The notes under the pieces are model-generated. The model saw only the letters and a program-made list of their open reading frames with translations, was not told the origin of the DNA and searched no databases. A program made the position numbers and the translations under genes. Of a DNA stretch of 64,000 nt, positions 40,804 through 47,877 are shown piece after piece (the stretch's first letter is position 1; each line of letters begins with the position of its first letter). Source of the stretch: Cohnella silvisoli (GTDB lineage Bacteria > Bacillota > Bacilli > Paenibacillales > Paenibacillaceae); the NCBI RefSeq assembly GCF_021190915.1, contig NZ_JAIOAP010000023.1, positions 35,503-99,502 of the forward strand, in the 5' to 3' direction.

Positions 40804-43800
40804 TGGCTTTCACTGCAAAGACTAACTGGCAATTCGGCGATACGGTTACTGAGACGGATCTGAATCGGATCGAGCAAGGGATCAAGACGCTGGACCTGGA
40901 CAAAGCCGGGTATACGGACCTTAACAGTGCCATCGCTCAAAAGTCCATCGACGGTGCCGTTCGCACCGCAACAACTGCCAACATCACACTCTCCGGCTTG
41001 CAGACGATCGACGGTGTAGTACTGGTAGTGGGCGACCGCGTCCTCGTCAAAAATCAGACGACCGGGAGCCAGAACGGCATTTACGTCGTAGACTCTGCCG
41101 TATGGGCACGCGCAACGGACTCAGACAGCACGGCCAAGATATTAGGCGGCATCAGCGTATACGTCCGTGAAGGGACAAACAATGGTGGCAAGGGTTTTAC
41201 GATGAGCAATGCCGGTACAATAACGCTGGGCACGACAGCGCTGATTTTTGTGCAGTTGATGGGTGCAGGTGCGGATACAACAAAAGCTCCGCTTGCCTCA
41301 CCTGCCTTGACAGGTACTCCAACCGCTCCGACTCCAGCAGCAGGAGATAATTCAACGAAAATTCCCACTACCGCTTGGGTAAACAATAATTCATTGGTAG
41401 CTACAACAGCTTCTATAACTCTGTATGTTGATGCAGTAAATGGGAATGACGGAAACACCGGACTTGCCGCCGGCGCTGGAAACGCATTACAAAGCATCAG
41501 CGCAGCGCTTGCTAAAGTCCCTAAAATCTTGAAACATACAGTTACTATTAATGTAGCTGCCGGAACGTATCCTGGACTTGTTAATATTGATGGATTTATG
41601 TCGGGAGGATTTAACGGCTATCTCAATATTATTGGGGATTCTAATAACACAACACGTTCGCGCATTATTAGTGGTCAGATTAATATTCGTGGATGTTTAG
41701 TAGAAATATCTGTTAGTGGACTAACGTTAACTTACCCGTCCTCAACTCCAATAAATATTCTTGGCTGTTCAAGAGTTGTCTTAACGGATATAGTCGTTGA
41801 TACAATTGCATCGTTACTCGGTATCCTAATTGATAAAAGTATAGCGCTGTTAATAACATGCGTAATAAGTAACCGATTAGTTGCTATCCAAGCACAAGCA
41901 AACTCTTCGGTTATGGCAGTAGGCTGTTCAGGTACAGGGAATACTACTGGAATGTATGCGTCTAGTTCGAATATTGTATTTAGCAGTGGTAGGCCAACTG
42001 GAACTACTAACGCCTCGCAAAATTCAGGAGGTAGCATCATTGACACATCTATAGCACCAACTGCTTCGCCAGCATTTACAGGTTCTCCAACAGCTCCAAC
42101 GCCTTCATTGGGGAATAATTCTTCGGCACTCGCGACAACGAATTGGGTTAATCTTAATTCACTCGTTACAACAACTGGACTTATGATGTTGTATGTTGAT
42201 GCGGTAAACGGAAACGATGCTAACACTGGCCTTTCCGCGGGTGCAGGAAACGCTCTTGCGACCATTCAGGCTGCTCTTGATAAAGTTCCAAAGATTCTAA
42301 AGCACAACGTCTCAATCATTGTAGCTGCAGGAACTTATAATCCAGCTTCAACCCTTAATATTGATGGATTTTTAGATGGAGGTAATACTACCAATGTGAC
42401 ACTTTCGATTCATGGGGATCCCGATAATACGACGAGATCACGTATTATTGCTAACACGATTAATATTCGAGGATGTTCTGCTCATATTTATTTTTCGGGC
42501 TTTACTAACTCCGTTAACAATTCACTCAACGTTTATGATTGCACTACACCACCGATTCTGAATAACTATGTAGCAGTTGCAGTTAGTGCATCAGCTGGTA
42601 TTAACTGTGTGCGATCCAAACTTTATCTGAACAACTGCGTTCTTAGCAATCGAACGCTTGGTATTCTTGCTGACATGCTTTCTCAAGTTTTTATGAGTGG
42701 ATGTTCAGGGACAGGTAATACAACAGCAATAAATGCACAAAACGGCGCAACAGTAGTGACAGGGCCTGGAGGAGCACTTCCCGCCGGTGCACTGGTTACG
42801 TCAAATGGTGGAAGTATAGTGGATGCTATAGCACCACTTGGAAGCCCAATTTTTACGGGGAATCCAAAAGCTCCGACACCTACCGCTGGGGATAATTCAA
42901 CAAATATTCCGACAACCGCTTGGATCAATCAAAATTCCTTGGTTGCGACTACGTCCGGCATTACACTTTATGTTGACTCAGTAAACGGAAACGACTCCAA
43001 CACAGGGCTGTCAGCTGGTGCAGGAAATGCACTGGCAACAATTAACGGCGCTCTTGCAAAAATTCCAAAATTGCTTAAACACAACATATTTATCAACGTT
43101 GCGCCAGGTACGTATCCATCATGTACTATTGATGGTTTTATTGGATTATCGTCCGCAGGAATGATTACGATTAATGGGGACACTGATAATACAACTCGTT
43201 CTCGAAATGTATCTGGGCAGCTTAATATTCGTGGTTGTTCTGCATCGATTAACATTAATGGGATTACGTCTACGTATGCTGCTTCGACTGCTCTTTTTAT
43301 TGGTGACTGCACGGGGCGTATAATCATGACGAACTTCGTCAACGTATCTAGTTCAGCATCTCTTGGATGCTTTGTTAGCAAAAGCACAGTTGAATTTTCA
43401 ACATGCGTAATTAGCAATCGTGGGTCTGCAATTCTGGGGCAAGACACAAGTTTTGTTCTAGCAAATGCATGTACTGGAACTTCTAATACCAATGCTTTTT
43501 TTGCATCAATGGGTGCGGTAATCTTATTTAGCAATGGTAAGCCTTCAGGAGCCTTACAACAAGATACTGGAGGAAGTATCGTTGACACAGCTATTGCATC
43601 TCTGAATAGTCCTGCATTCACTGGAATGCCGTCGTTCACAGCTAGTGGGACTGCTCCATTTTCTGTTGTTTCACCAACTATCGTCCCTAATCTTAACGCC
43701 GATATGGTAGGCGGTTATCACGAAACTGACTTCATGAGAAAGATTGCTGGTCTAACCGATTACCTAATCACTACAACTGGCCTATCAAATTATTTGGGAC

Positions 43801-44072
43801 ATACACCGGCAACGAGCGGCGCATTTTTACTGTATGTTTATGCTAGAGTTAAAACGGCCGCGACTACTCTTTATTTAGATTGTCAATACATTGACGAATC
43901 GGGAACGGCGAAAACAAAAGTCATACAAGCGTCCACAAGTTTGGCTGTTGGCGGTTATACTTATGCGCCTGTATATGTGGAAGTAATGGCAACAACCGGA
44001 AATATATACTTGGGGATAAATGCGGCAACGGCGAACCAAGTACACATAACAGCGAGTTTGATAAGAGTTTAA
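40803..44072 (+). CDS. Tail fibre/receptor-binding protein with a triplicated module
   Basis: 1089 residues. The N-terminal 160 hold the attachment segment (N-W-Q-F-G-D-T-V-T-E-T-D-L-N-R-I-E-Q-G-I) and a common fibre repeat (L-V-K-N-Q-T-T-G-S-Q-N-G-I-Y). Three tandem modules of about 256-259 residues follow (about 165-422, 422-680, 680-935), each with G-D-N-S-T-x-I-P-T-T-A-W-V or a variant, then L-Y-V-D-(A/S)-V-N-G-N-D-x-N-T-G-L and a beta-helix-like part with N-I-R-G-C and the pattern G-D-x-D-N-T-T-R-S-R. The last 150 residues form a different, adhesin-like domain. The modules look like pectate-lyase-type beta helices that could bind or cut a surface glycan. Confidence 0.85.
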   Translation: MAFTAKTNWQFGDTVTETDLNRIEQGIKTLDLDKAGYTDLNSAIAQKSIDGAVRTATTANITLSGLQTIDGVVLVVGDRVLVKNQTTGSQNGIYVVDSAVWARATDSDSTAKILGGISVYVREGTNNGGKGFTMSNAGTITLGTTALIFVQLMGAGADTTKAPLASPALTGTPTAPTPAAGDNSTKIPTTAWVNNNSLVATTASITLYVDAVNGNDGNTGLAAGAGNALQSISAALAKVPKILKHTVTINVAAGTYPGLVNIDGFMSGGFNGYLNIIGDSNNTTRSRIISGQINIRGCLVEISVSGLTLTYPSSTPINILGCSRVVLTDIVVDTIASLLGILIDKSIALLITCVISNRLVAIQAQANSSVMAVGCSGTGNTTGMYASSSNIVFSSGRPTGTTNASQNSGGSIIDTSIAPTASPAFTGSPTAPTPSLGNNSSALATTNWVNLNSLVTTTGLMMLYVDAVNGNDANTGLSAGAGNALATIQAALDKVPKILKHNVSIIVAAGTYNPASTLNIDGFLDGGNTTNVTLSIHGDPDNTTRSRIIANTINIRGCSAHIYFSGFTNSVNNSLNVYDCTTPPILNNYVAVAVSASAGINCVRSKLYLNNCVLSNRTLGILADMLSQVFMSGCSGTGNTTAINAQNGATVVTGPGGALPAGALVTSNGGSIVDAIAPLGSPIFTGNPKAPTPTAGDNSTNIPTTAWINQNSLVATTSGITLYVDSVNGNDSNTGLSAGAGNALATINGALAKIPKLLKHNIFINVAPGTYPSCTIDGFIGLSSAGMITINGDTDNTTRSRNVSGQLNIRGCSASININGITSTYAASTALFIGDCTGRIIMTNFVNVSSSASLGCFVSKSTVEFSTCVISNRGSAILGQDTSFVLANACTGTSNTNAFFASMGAVILFSNGKPSGALQQDTGGSIVDTAIASLNSPAFTGMPSFTASGTAPFSVVSPTIVPNLNADMVGGYHETDFMRKIAGLTDYLITTTGLSNYLGHTPATSGAFLLYVYARVKTAATTLYLDCQYIDESGTAKTKVIQASTSLAVGGYTYAPVYVEVMATTGNIYLGINAATANQVHITASLIRV
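41300..43610 (+). repeat. Three tandem fibre repeats
   Basis: Equivalent points (C/T-TG/TTTATGTTG at 41421, 42189 and 42966) are 768 and 777 bases apart. The first half of each unit is highly similar at DNA level; the second half has diverged. Confidence 0.85.
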
Positions 44073-44090
44073 GGCATCGACAAACTTTAC

Positions 44091-44116
44091 TAAGCCCCGT
44101 TTCTAGCGGGGCTCTT
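44091..44116 (+). terminator. Hairpin between fibre and lysis genes
   Basis: AGCCCCG, six-base loop, CGGGGCT. No continuous T run, so termination may be partial. Confidence 0.5.
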
Positions 44117-44139
44117 ACTATATGAAGGAGGCCAATCTC

Positions 44140-44604
44140 ATGAATCAAGGAAAAGAGCTTGTATTGAATCTATGGACAGCCGCTGCAGGTACAAACAGTA
44201 AAGAGGCTGCATGGGGCGGATGGGTTGCAATTGCCGGGACAGTCGGGGCACTACTGGGCGGGTGGGATAAGTCTCTGCAGCTTCTCTTAGTCCTCATGGT
44301 GGCGGATTACGTGACAGGTGTACTTGGTGCGATCAAGCTTAAGCGAGTCAACAGCGATACCATGTACTGGGGCGGCATCCGAAAGGTGACCGTCCTTTTT
44401 GTTGTCGGCTTAGCAGCATTATTGGATGATTGGCTGCAACCGGGAGCGCCGGTGTTTAGAACAGCGGCTATTTACTTTTACGTTGGACGTGAAGGCCTCT
44501 CGGTTGTGGAAAACCTTGGTACGATGGGAACACCTCTTCCTAGTTGGCTTAAGACTTTGCTGCAGCAGTTGGGTGAGAAAGGAGAGGAAAAGGCGAATGG
44601 ATAA
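44140..44604 (+). CDS. Phage holin (toxin-secretion/phage-lysis type)
   Basis: ATG 44140 with GAAGGAGG upstream is preferred to the in-frame ATG 44122. 154 residues, three or four hydrophobic segments, with the family pattern L-M-V-A-D-Y-V-T-G-V-L-G-A and M-Y-W-G-G-I-R-K. Makes the membrane lesion that lets the endolysin out. Overlaps the endolysin gene by eight bases. Confidence 0.88.
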   Translation: MNQGKELVLNLWTAAAGTNSKEAAWGGWVAIAGTVGALLGGWDKSLQLLLVLMVADYVTGVLGAIKLKRVNSDTMYWGGIRKVTVLFVVGLAALLDDWLQPGAPVFRTAAIYFYVGREGLSVVENLGTMGTPLPSWLKTLLQQLGEKGEEKANG

Positions 44605-45406
44605 ACTCATCTATTACAGCCAAGAAGACCCGCGCTGGAAGGATATCCTTTACTCTAACCGTAGTGATCCCAAGCAAACAATTGCCGCCTCTGGATGCGG
44701 TCCAACATGCTTCGCTATGGTCGCTAGTTCGTTCATTGGGCGAAGAGTGCTGCCGCCAGAATCTGCGCAGTTCGCTATCAGCCACGGATATCGGACTGAT
44801 GATAATGGTACTTCTTGGGGATTCTTCTTAGAAGCTGCCAAAGCATATGGCCTCTCCTGCATGCAAACGGGAAGCCTAGAAGAAGCCAAGCAAGCTTTAT
44901 CGAATGGCGCGCTAGTCATCGCATCCATGCGTTTCGGACATTTCACGGGAGCCGGTCATTATATACTGCTCGTAGGAATCCACGACAAATGGATCGACGT
45001 TTATGATCCGAACCCGGACAATCGTAAGTATGGAATAGATGGCCTCATTCGCGAGGGCGTGAAGGATGACGGCAAGGTAACTGCGGACGAAACGGTTTTC
45101 CGGAGGGAAGCAGCGCAATATTGGATTTTTACAACCATTAATACAAACGAGGGGGATCAACCTATGACAGCTATTGAACAAAAAGCGTTCGAGGCTTTGC
45201 AGATAAAAGTAGAGGAACAATCAAGCGCCTTGACCGTGCTTACATTAAAGATCAAAGACCTAGAAACTAACATTCCGGCTCCTAAGTGGTTCATTATTGA
45301 GTTCGGGGATAAGGTGCTGGAGAAGATCAAGGATCCGACTGGTACGTTGGAATTTTGGCGTTCACTGGCCGTGTCGTTGAGAGTTCAGGGGTATAAAAAG
45401 AAATAG
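44597..45406 (+). CDS. Endolysin with C39-like cysteine peptidase domain
   Basis: Start at ATG 44597 (GAGAGGAAAAGG upstream). 269 residues. The N-terminal papain-like domain shows Cys34 in A-S-G-C-G-P-T-C, His121 in G-A-G-H-Y-I-L-L and Asp137 in V-Y-D-P-N-P, the catalytic triad of C39-type peptidases. It should cut peptidoglycan cross-bridges or peptides. The C-terminal 70 residues hold a coiled coil (Q-I-K-V-E-E-Q-S-S-A-L-T-V-L-T-L) and a short tail likely for wall binding. No signal peptide; export depends on the holin. Confidence 0.82.
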   Translation: MDKLIYYSQEDPRWKDILYSNRSDPKQTIAASGCGPTCFAMVASSFIGRRVLPPESAQFAISHGYRTDDNGTSWGFFLEAAKAYGLSCMQTGSLEEAKQALSNGALVIASMRFGHFTGAGHYILLVGIHDKWIDVYDPNPDNRKYGIDGLIREGVKDDGKVTADETVFRREAAQYWIFTTINTNEGDQPMTAIEQKAFEALQIKVEEQSSALTVLTLKIKDLETNIPAPKWFIIEFGDKVLEKIKDPTGTLEFWRSLAVSLRVQGYKKK

Positions 45407-45408
45407 CA

Positions 45409-45447
45409 TTAAGCGCCCGGGGCTTCGGCTTCCGGGCTTTTTTTTGT
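45409..45447 (+). terminator. Rho-independent terminator ending the late operon
   Basis: GCCCGG(GGC)-TTCG-type hairpin with (GCC)CCGGGC arms and a run of eight or nine T. Confidence 0.9.
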
Positions 45448-45465
45448 TTTACCTCAGGATAGTTT

Positions 45466-45500
45466 TCCTTACCTCATATTCCCATACGCTTGGGAAATTA
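45466..45500. repeat. Repeated element, copy A, next to the 155-residue gene
   Basis: TTTTCCTTACC, then an inverted repeat TTCCCA-tacgct-TGGGAA (45479-45496) that abuts the stop codon of the minus-strand gene. Copy B is at 46066-46100; about 30 of 36 positions agree. Confidence 0.65.
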
Positions 45501-45965
45501 CTTTGTAAAACCCTTCTCGCGCATCAGGCGCTTTATCTCTTCGGCCCTATCGCTTAGCTTTGCTTTGACGTTATTGACTTGATTCACATTTCGATGCTTC
45601 TTTATGATTTCCCGGACATAAGAACTATCAATGAAACGTTCGGGGCTTTCAATGACCGGATTTGTTGCATTTAATATTTGTTCGGGATTTTCGGATATTC
45701 TTTTCAGGAGTGAGAACAACAATAAATGAGATTTCCTTCCGCAGGCTCTCATATGATCAAGGCTTCGCCAATCAATTTGAATTGAGTCACCAATAGTTGT
45801 AAGTCCGCTGCGTATTAAGCAATTGTATAATCGATTGAAAGTTGGAACAGAGTCTGTTTCGATTAATGCTAATTTAAGCGAGGATACATTCAAGGACAAA
45901 CACTCTTCTGCAACCGGGAAGTAGTGTTTCAGGGGCTTGTCGTAGTCTATCCTAGTTTGCAACAT
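45498..45965 (-). CDS. Stand-alone RNA polymerase alpha-CTD-like protein, copy 1
   Basis: 155 residues with AGGGAGTGA upstream. Residues 28-90 resemble the C-terminal domain of RpoA: R-L-Y-N-C-L-I-R-S-G-L-T-T-I-G-D (Arg45, Asn48, Cys49, Leu50) and later M-R-A-C-G-R-K-S (Gly76, Lys78, Ser79). These correspond to E. coli Arg265, Asn268, Cys269, Leu270, Gly296, Lys298 and Ser299, the residues that contact UP-element DNA. The rest of alpha is absent; a 65-residue basic helical tail follows (S-S-Y-V-R-E-I-I-K-K-H-R and a final K-R-L-M-R-E-K-G-F). A DNA-binding or polymerase-directed role is likely; it is in the accessory right end of the phage. Confidence 0.72.
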   Translation of the reverse strand: MLQTRIDYDKPLKHYFPVAEECLSLNVSSLKLALIETDSVPTFNRLYNCLIRSGLTTIGDSIQIDWRSLDHMRACGRKSHLLLFSLLKRISENPEQILNATNPVIESPERFIDSSYVREIIKKHRNVNQVNNVKAKLSDRAEEIKRLMREKGFTK

Positions 45966-46065
45966 GGATCACTCCCTGATGTTCAAAATTATACTGTAAG
46001 TAAAACGTAGTACAAGCGATAGAATTTAACAATGGACTCATAACCTACTTGAGAGATCAGGAAAA

Positions 46066-46100
46066 GTTTCCTTACCAAATTCCCAAGCGCTAGGGATTAT
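46066..46100. repeat. Repeated element, copy B
   Basis: TTTCCTTACC, then ATTCCCAAGCGCTAGGGATTA; related to copy A at 45466-45500 in the same orientation. The two copies bracket the gene 45498-45965; copy B lies 35-40 bases downstream of the stop of the second alpha-CTD-like gene. Confidence 0.65.
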
Positions 46101-46134
46101 GGCGTGTTCTTCGTGAAAATATAACAAAGTCATG

Positions 46135-46761
46135 TTAGTTCAACGGATATTGTGGTGACTCGTTATGTCCCCGATGTTTGAATAAATCTCGAACTTCTTT
46201 ATTAAAGCACACCCTACACAAGGTAAATTCTTCACGTTTATGATATTTGCTATGAAAATCAACTGCTATTTCAATAGATGGGAAACCAATCCAACAACCG
46301 TCAAATACATAATCATGTTCAATACCCGACTTAAATCGCACTCGACTAGTTGCCAAAGAAGCTTTAGTGCAACTGTCTTTATGGAGGGTAAAGCGTCGGG
46401 CCTTAAAATTGATCTTTAACCAATATTTGATTGGTAAAGTCGCTATACTTATCTCGGTCGAATATCGGTTTCTAAACGCTTCCGGATCTTCTGTTATTCG
46501 ATCAAGGAGATCAAGCAACATTGATTCACCGCCCGGACCGAGGCCTTTTATGTCACTTAGACTATCCCAATTTAACGCCATAACGTCACCGAGCGTCGAG
46601 CATTTACACCGAGAAAGTAAATTCATTACTCTTGTCGGATTCGGCTTGTAATCCAATTCTAGCGCAACGGATTTTAGGCATGAAGCATCTAGCTGTAGGA
46701 ATTCACTTGGAAATTGATAAATACTTTGCAGGGTCGGTTTACTGTCCAATGAATGAGCCAT
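46135..46761 (-). CDS. RNA polymerase alpha-CTD-like protein with C-terminal HxxxC/CxxC region, copy 2
   Basis: 208 residues with AGGGGGTGAA upstream. The first 90 residues are paralogous to copy 1: F-L-Q-L-D-A-S-C-L-K, N-P-T-R-V-M-N-L-L-S-R (Arg44, Asn47), S-T-L-G-D-V and I-K-G-L-G-P-G-G-E-S. The arginine and asparagine are kept, but the G-R-K-S site is altered, so DNA contact would differ. The C-terminal 95 residues are unlike copy 1: L-H-K-D-S-C (His127, Cys131), G-C-W-I-G-F-P-S-I-E-I-A and L-C-R-V-C-F (Cys182, Cys185), a probable zinc site resembling Ada-type treble clefs. Function unknown. Confidence 0.68.
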   Translation of the reverse strand: MAHSLDSKPTLQSIYQFPSEFLQLDASCLKSVALELDYKPNPTRVMNLLSRCKCSTLGDVMALNWDSLSDIKGLGPGGESMLLDLLDRITEDPEAFRNRYSTEISIATLPIKYWLKINFKARRFTLHKDSCTKASLATSRVRFKSGIEHDYVFDGCWIGFPSIEIAVDFHSKYHKREEFTLCRVCFNKEVRDLFKHRGHNESPQYPLN

Positions 46762-46962
46762 TTCGCTTCACCCCCTGATGTGTGGTTCAAATTCATCCCT
46801 ATGAACATTTTGCCAGCCAAGTTGATTAAACACAATTGATATTTAGTTTCAAAGTGATCTATGTAAAGGGGAGAAGTATGCTCCCTCGTTGCGGGATCCC
46901 GCGAACGCTCCATCATCGCGACGGTGCGTTTTCGTCCGTTCCCCAGGACTCAACAGGCGGAT

Positions 46963-47382
46963 TTACTTGTCGGCAGTTATGCCCAGGCTTCGTTTAATAC
47001 CATCTTGCAGGATTGCGGAGAAGTTCAGTCCATTCCGTTCGGCTTCATCATTAAGCCATTTGGGGACTGTGAGCGTCTTTTTGACGGCTCTGGACTCCAT
47101 AGCTTCTCTGACAGTAGGCATGTAAACCCGAACCTCACAAACGGCCTCATCTTCCTCAAGCTGCCTCATAATGGTGTCAAGGCTGGAGGGGTCGGGGATA
47201 TCATCGCCTTCATTCTCCATAATGCATAAAAACCCACCTAAAGCCTCCTTGGCTTCAACGTGTGCCTGTTCCGCTGTATCCCCACTTGTGAAGCATCCGG
47301 GTAGATCGGGAAACCGTACTGAAACACCTTCGGGCGCATAATGCAAAACTGCCCAATAACGATAAACATCTTTTTTACTCAC
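46963..47382 (-). CDS. hicB: HicB-family antitoxin
   Basis: 139 residues. The N-terminal partial RNase H-like domain has the family pattern Y-R-Y-W-A-V-L-H-Y...V-S-V-R-F-P-D-L-P-G-C-F-T-S-G-D-T-A-E-Q-A; the C-terminal part (T-L-T-V-P-K-W-L-N-D-E-A-E-R-N-G-L-N-F-S-A-I-L-Q) is a ribbon-helix-helix DNA-binding domain. It neutralises HicA and should repress the operon. It lies 34 bases downstream of hicA. Confidence 0.92.
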   Translation of the reverse strand: MSKKDVYRYWAVLHYAPEGVSVRFPDLPGCFTSGDTAEQAHVEAKEALGGFLCIMENEGDDIPDPSSLDTIMRQLEEDEAVCEVRVYMPTVREAMESRAVKKTLTVPKWLNDEAERNGLNFSAILQDGIKRSLGITADK

Positions 47383-47416
47383 TATATTAACCTCCTTGGG
47401 GGAAAGGGCCTACGCC

Positions 47417-47605
47417 CTATATCCCCGCGCTTTTCAGAATGTTTTTTTGAGTCTTGGGAGGGAAGCTGTCTCTTGGATGCGGTACTGTTACCTTTCCGGG
47501 TTTCGTTGGATGTTTGTAAAAATGATGGCTTCCATTAGCTCCTATGTAGTACCATCCATCCGCTTCGATCAGCTTTATGATTTCCCTAGAGCTATAAGCC
47601 TTCAT
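47417..47605 (-). CDS. hicA: HicA-family mRNA interferase toxin
   Basis: Start at ATG 47605 with AAAGGAGGA upstream; the frame opening at 47659 would pass through the -10 of the promoter. 62 residues: double-stranded-RNA-binding-like fold with S-R-E-I-I-K-L-I-E-A-D-G-W and the catalytic His in G-S-H-H-F-Y-K-H-P. Cleaves mRNA when free of HicB. Toxin gene first, antitoxin second, the usual hicAB order. Confidence 0.92.
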   Translation of the reverse strand: MKAYSSREIIKLIEADGWYYIGANGSHHFYKHPTKPGKVTVPHPRDSFPPKTQKNILKSAGI

Positions 47606-47627
47606 TGTGCTCCTCCTTTCTATCTTT

Positions 47628-47656
47628 ATTATACACGTATAAATAACACGTGTCAA
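47628..47656 (-). promoter_or_regulatory. Consensus hicAB promoter
   Basis: On the minus strand TTGACA (complement of 47651-47656), 17 bases, TATAAT (complement of 47628-47633): a perfect sigma-A consensus. Confidence 0.9.
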
Positions 47657-47686
47657 CAAATATATACGTACAAATTATACGTATAA
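47632..47686. promoter_or_regulatory. Four ACGT-centred boxes, probable HicB operators
   Basis: TACACGTATA (47632-47641), ACACGTGT (47646-47653), ATACGTAC (47664-47671) and the perfect palindrome TTATACGTATAA (47675-47686), roughly 13-17 bases apart, overlapping and preceding the promoter. Confidence 0.65.
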
Positions 47687-47730
47687 ATTTATCTCGGTTT
47701 ACCATTTAAGTAGGGAACGGGGGGAGGAAA

Positions 47731-47750
47731 TCCCCCACATTTTCCCCACA
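47731..47750 (+). repeat. C-rich repeat near attR, candidate integrase arm site
   Basis: TCCCCCACATT followed by TTCCCCACA; 18 of 20 bases match 7536-7555. It lies 119 bases inside the right core, preceded by a G-rich inverted partner (GGGGGG near 47719). Confidence 0.55.
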
Positions 47751-47774
47751 AACCACTGTGATTTTCCCCGATTT

Positions 47775-47803
47775 TTGGCGACCTTAAATGACCGTCTTAT
47801 AAT
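47775..47803 (+). promoter_or_regulatory. Phage-borne outward promoter facing attR
   Basis: TTGGCG (47775-47780), 17 bases, TATAAT (47798-47803). Start of transcription near 47810, 60 bases before attR, directed into the 3' part of cpaF and the tadB/tadC genes. In the excised circle it would read into the int gene in antisense. Confidence 0.7.
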
Positions 47804-47868
47804 GAAGAAACTCAATAAGAAAAAGCCCTAATGACCAGTACCGACTTATACCGAATAGACCAACTGAA

Positions 47869-47877
47869 ATGTGTATG
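47869..47877. other. attR core
   Basis: ATGTGTATG; phage on the left, cpaF on the right in the reading frame Met-Cys-Met-Leu-Asp-Gly. Confidence 0.85.

Larger units (their letters stand above)
7487..47877. mobile_element. Complete-looking prophage, about 40.4 kb, integrated in cpaF
   Basis: Bounded by the direct 9-bp repeat ATGTGTATG, at 7487-7495 (attL) and 47869-47877 (attR). It carries all modules of a temperate phage: integrase, repressor, replication, terminase, portal, scaffold, capsid, contractile PBSX-like tail, holin and endolysin, with no visible disruption of the structural genes. The capsid is of P22-coat type and the tail of PBSX/XkdK type, so it would be a mosaic myovirus-like phage. 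Joining the two flanks across the repeat gives a continuous host gene, which sets the ends precisely. Confidence 0.93.

Noticed and set aside
41300..43610. CRISPR array or variable repeats of a diversity-generating retroelement
   Set aside because: The repeats are long, coding and in frame; there is no short spaced repeat and no reverse transcriptase gene in the window.
41081..43639. Several open frames of 80-220 codons on the minus strand of the fibre gene
   Set aside because: They repeat with the fibre modules and mirror its codon bias; antisense shadows.
46762..46960. Additional gene between the second alpha-CTD-like gene and hicB
   Set aside because: Only short frames overlapping neighbours; a GCGGGATCCCGC palindrome near 46891 is noted but no function can be supported.
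7536..47750. C-rich 20-mers as the actual attachment core
   Set aside because: Their distances to the host gene break points differ (40 and 119 bases), and only ATGTGTATG restores the cpaF frame.
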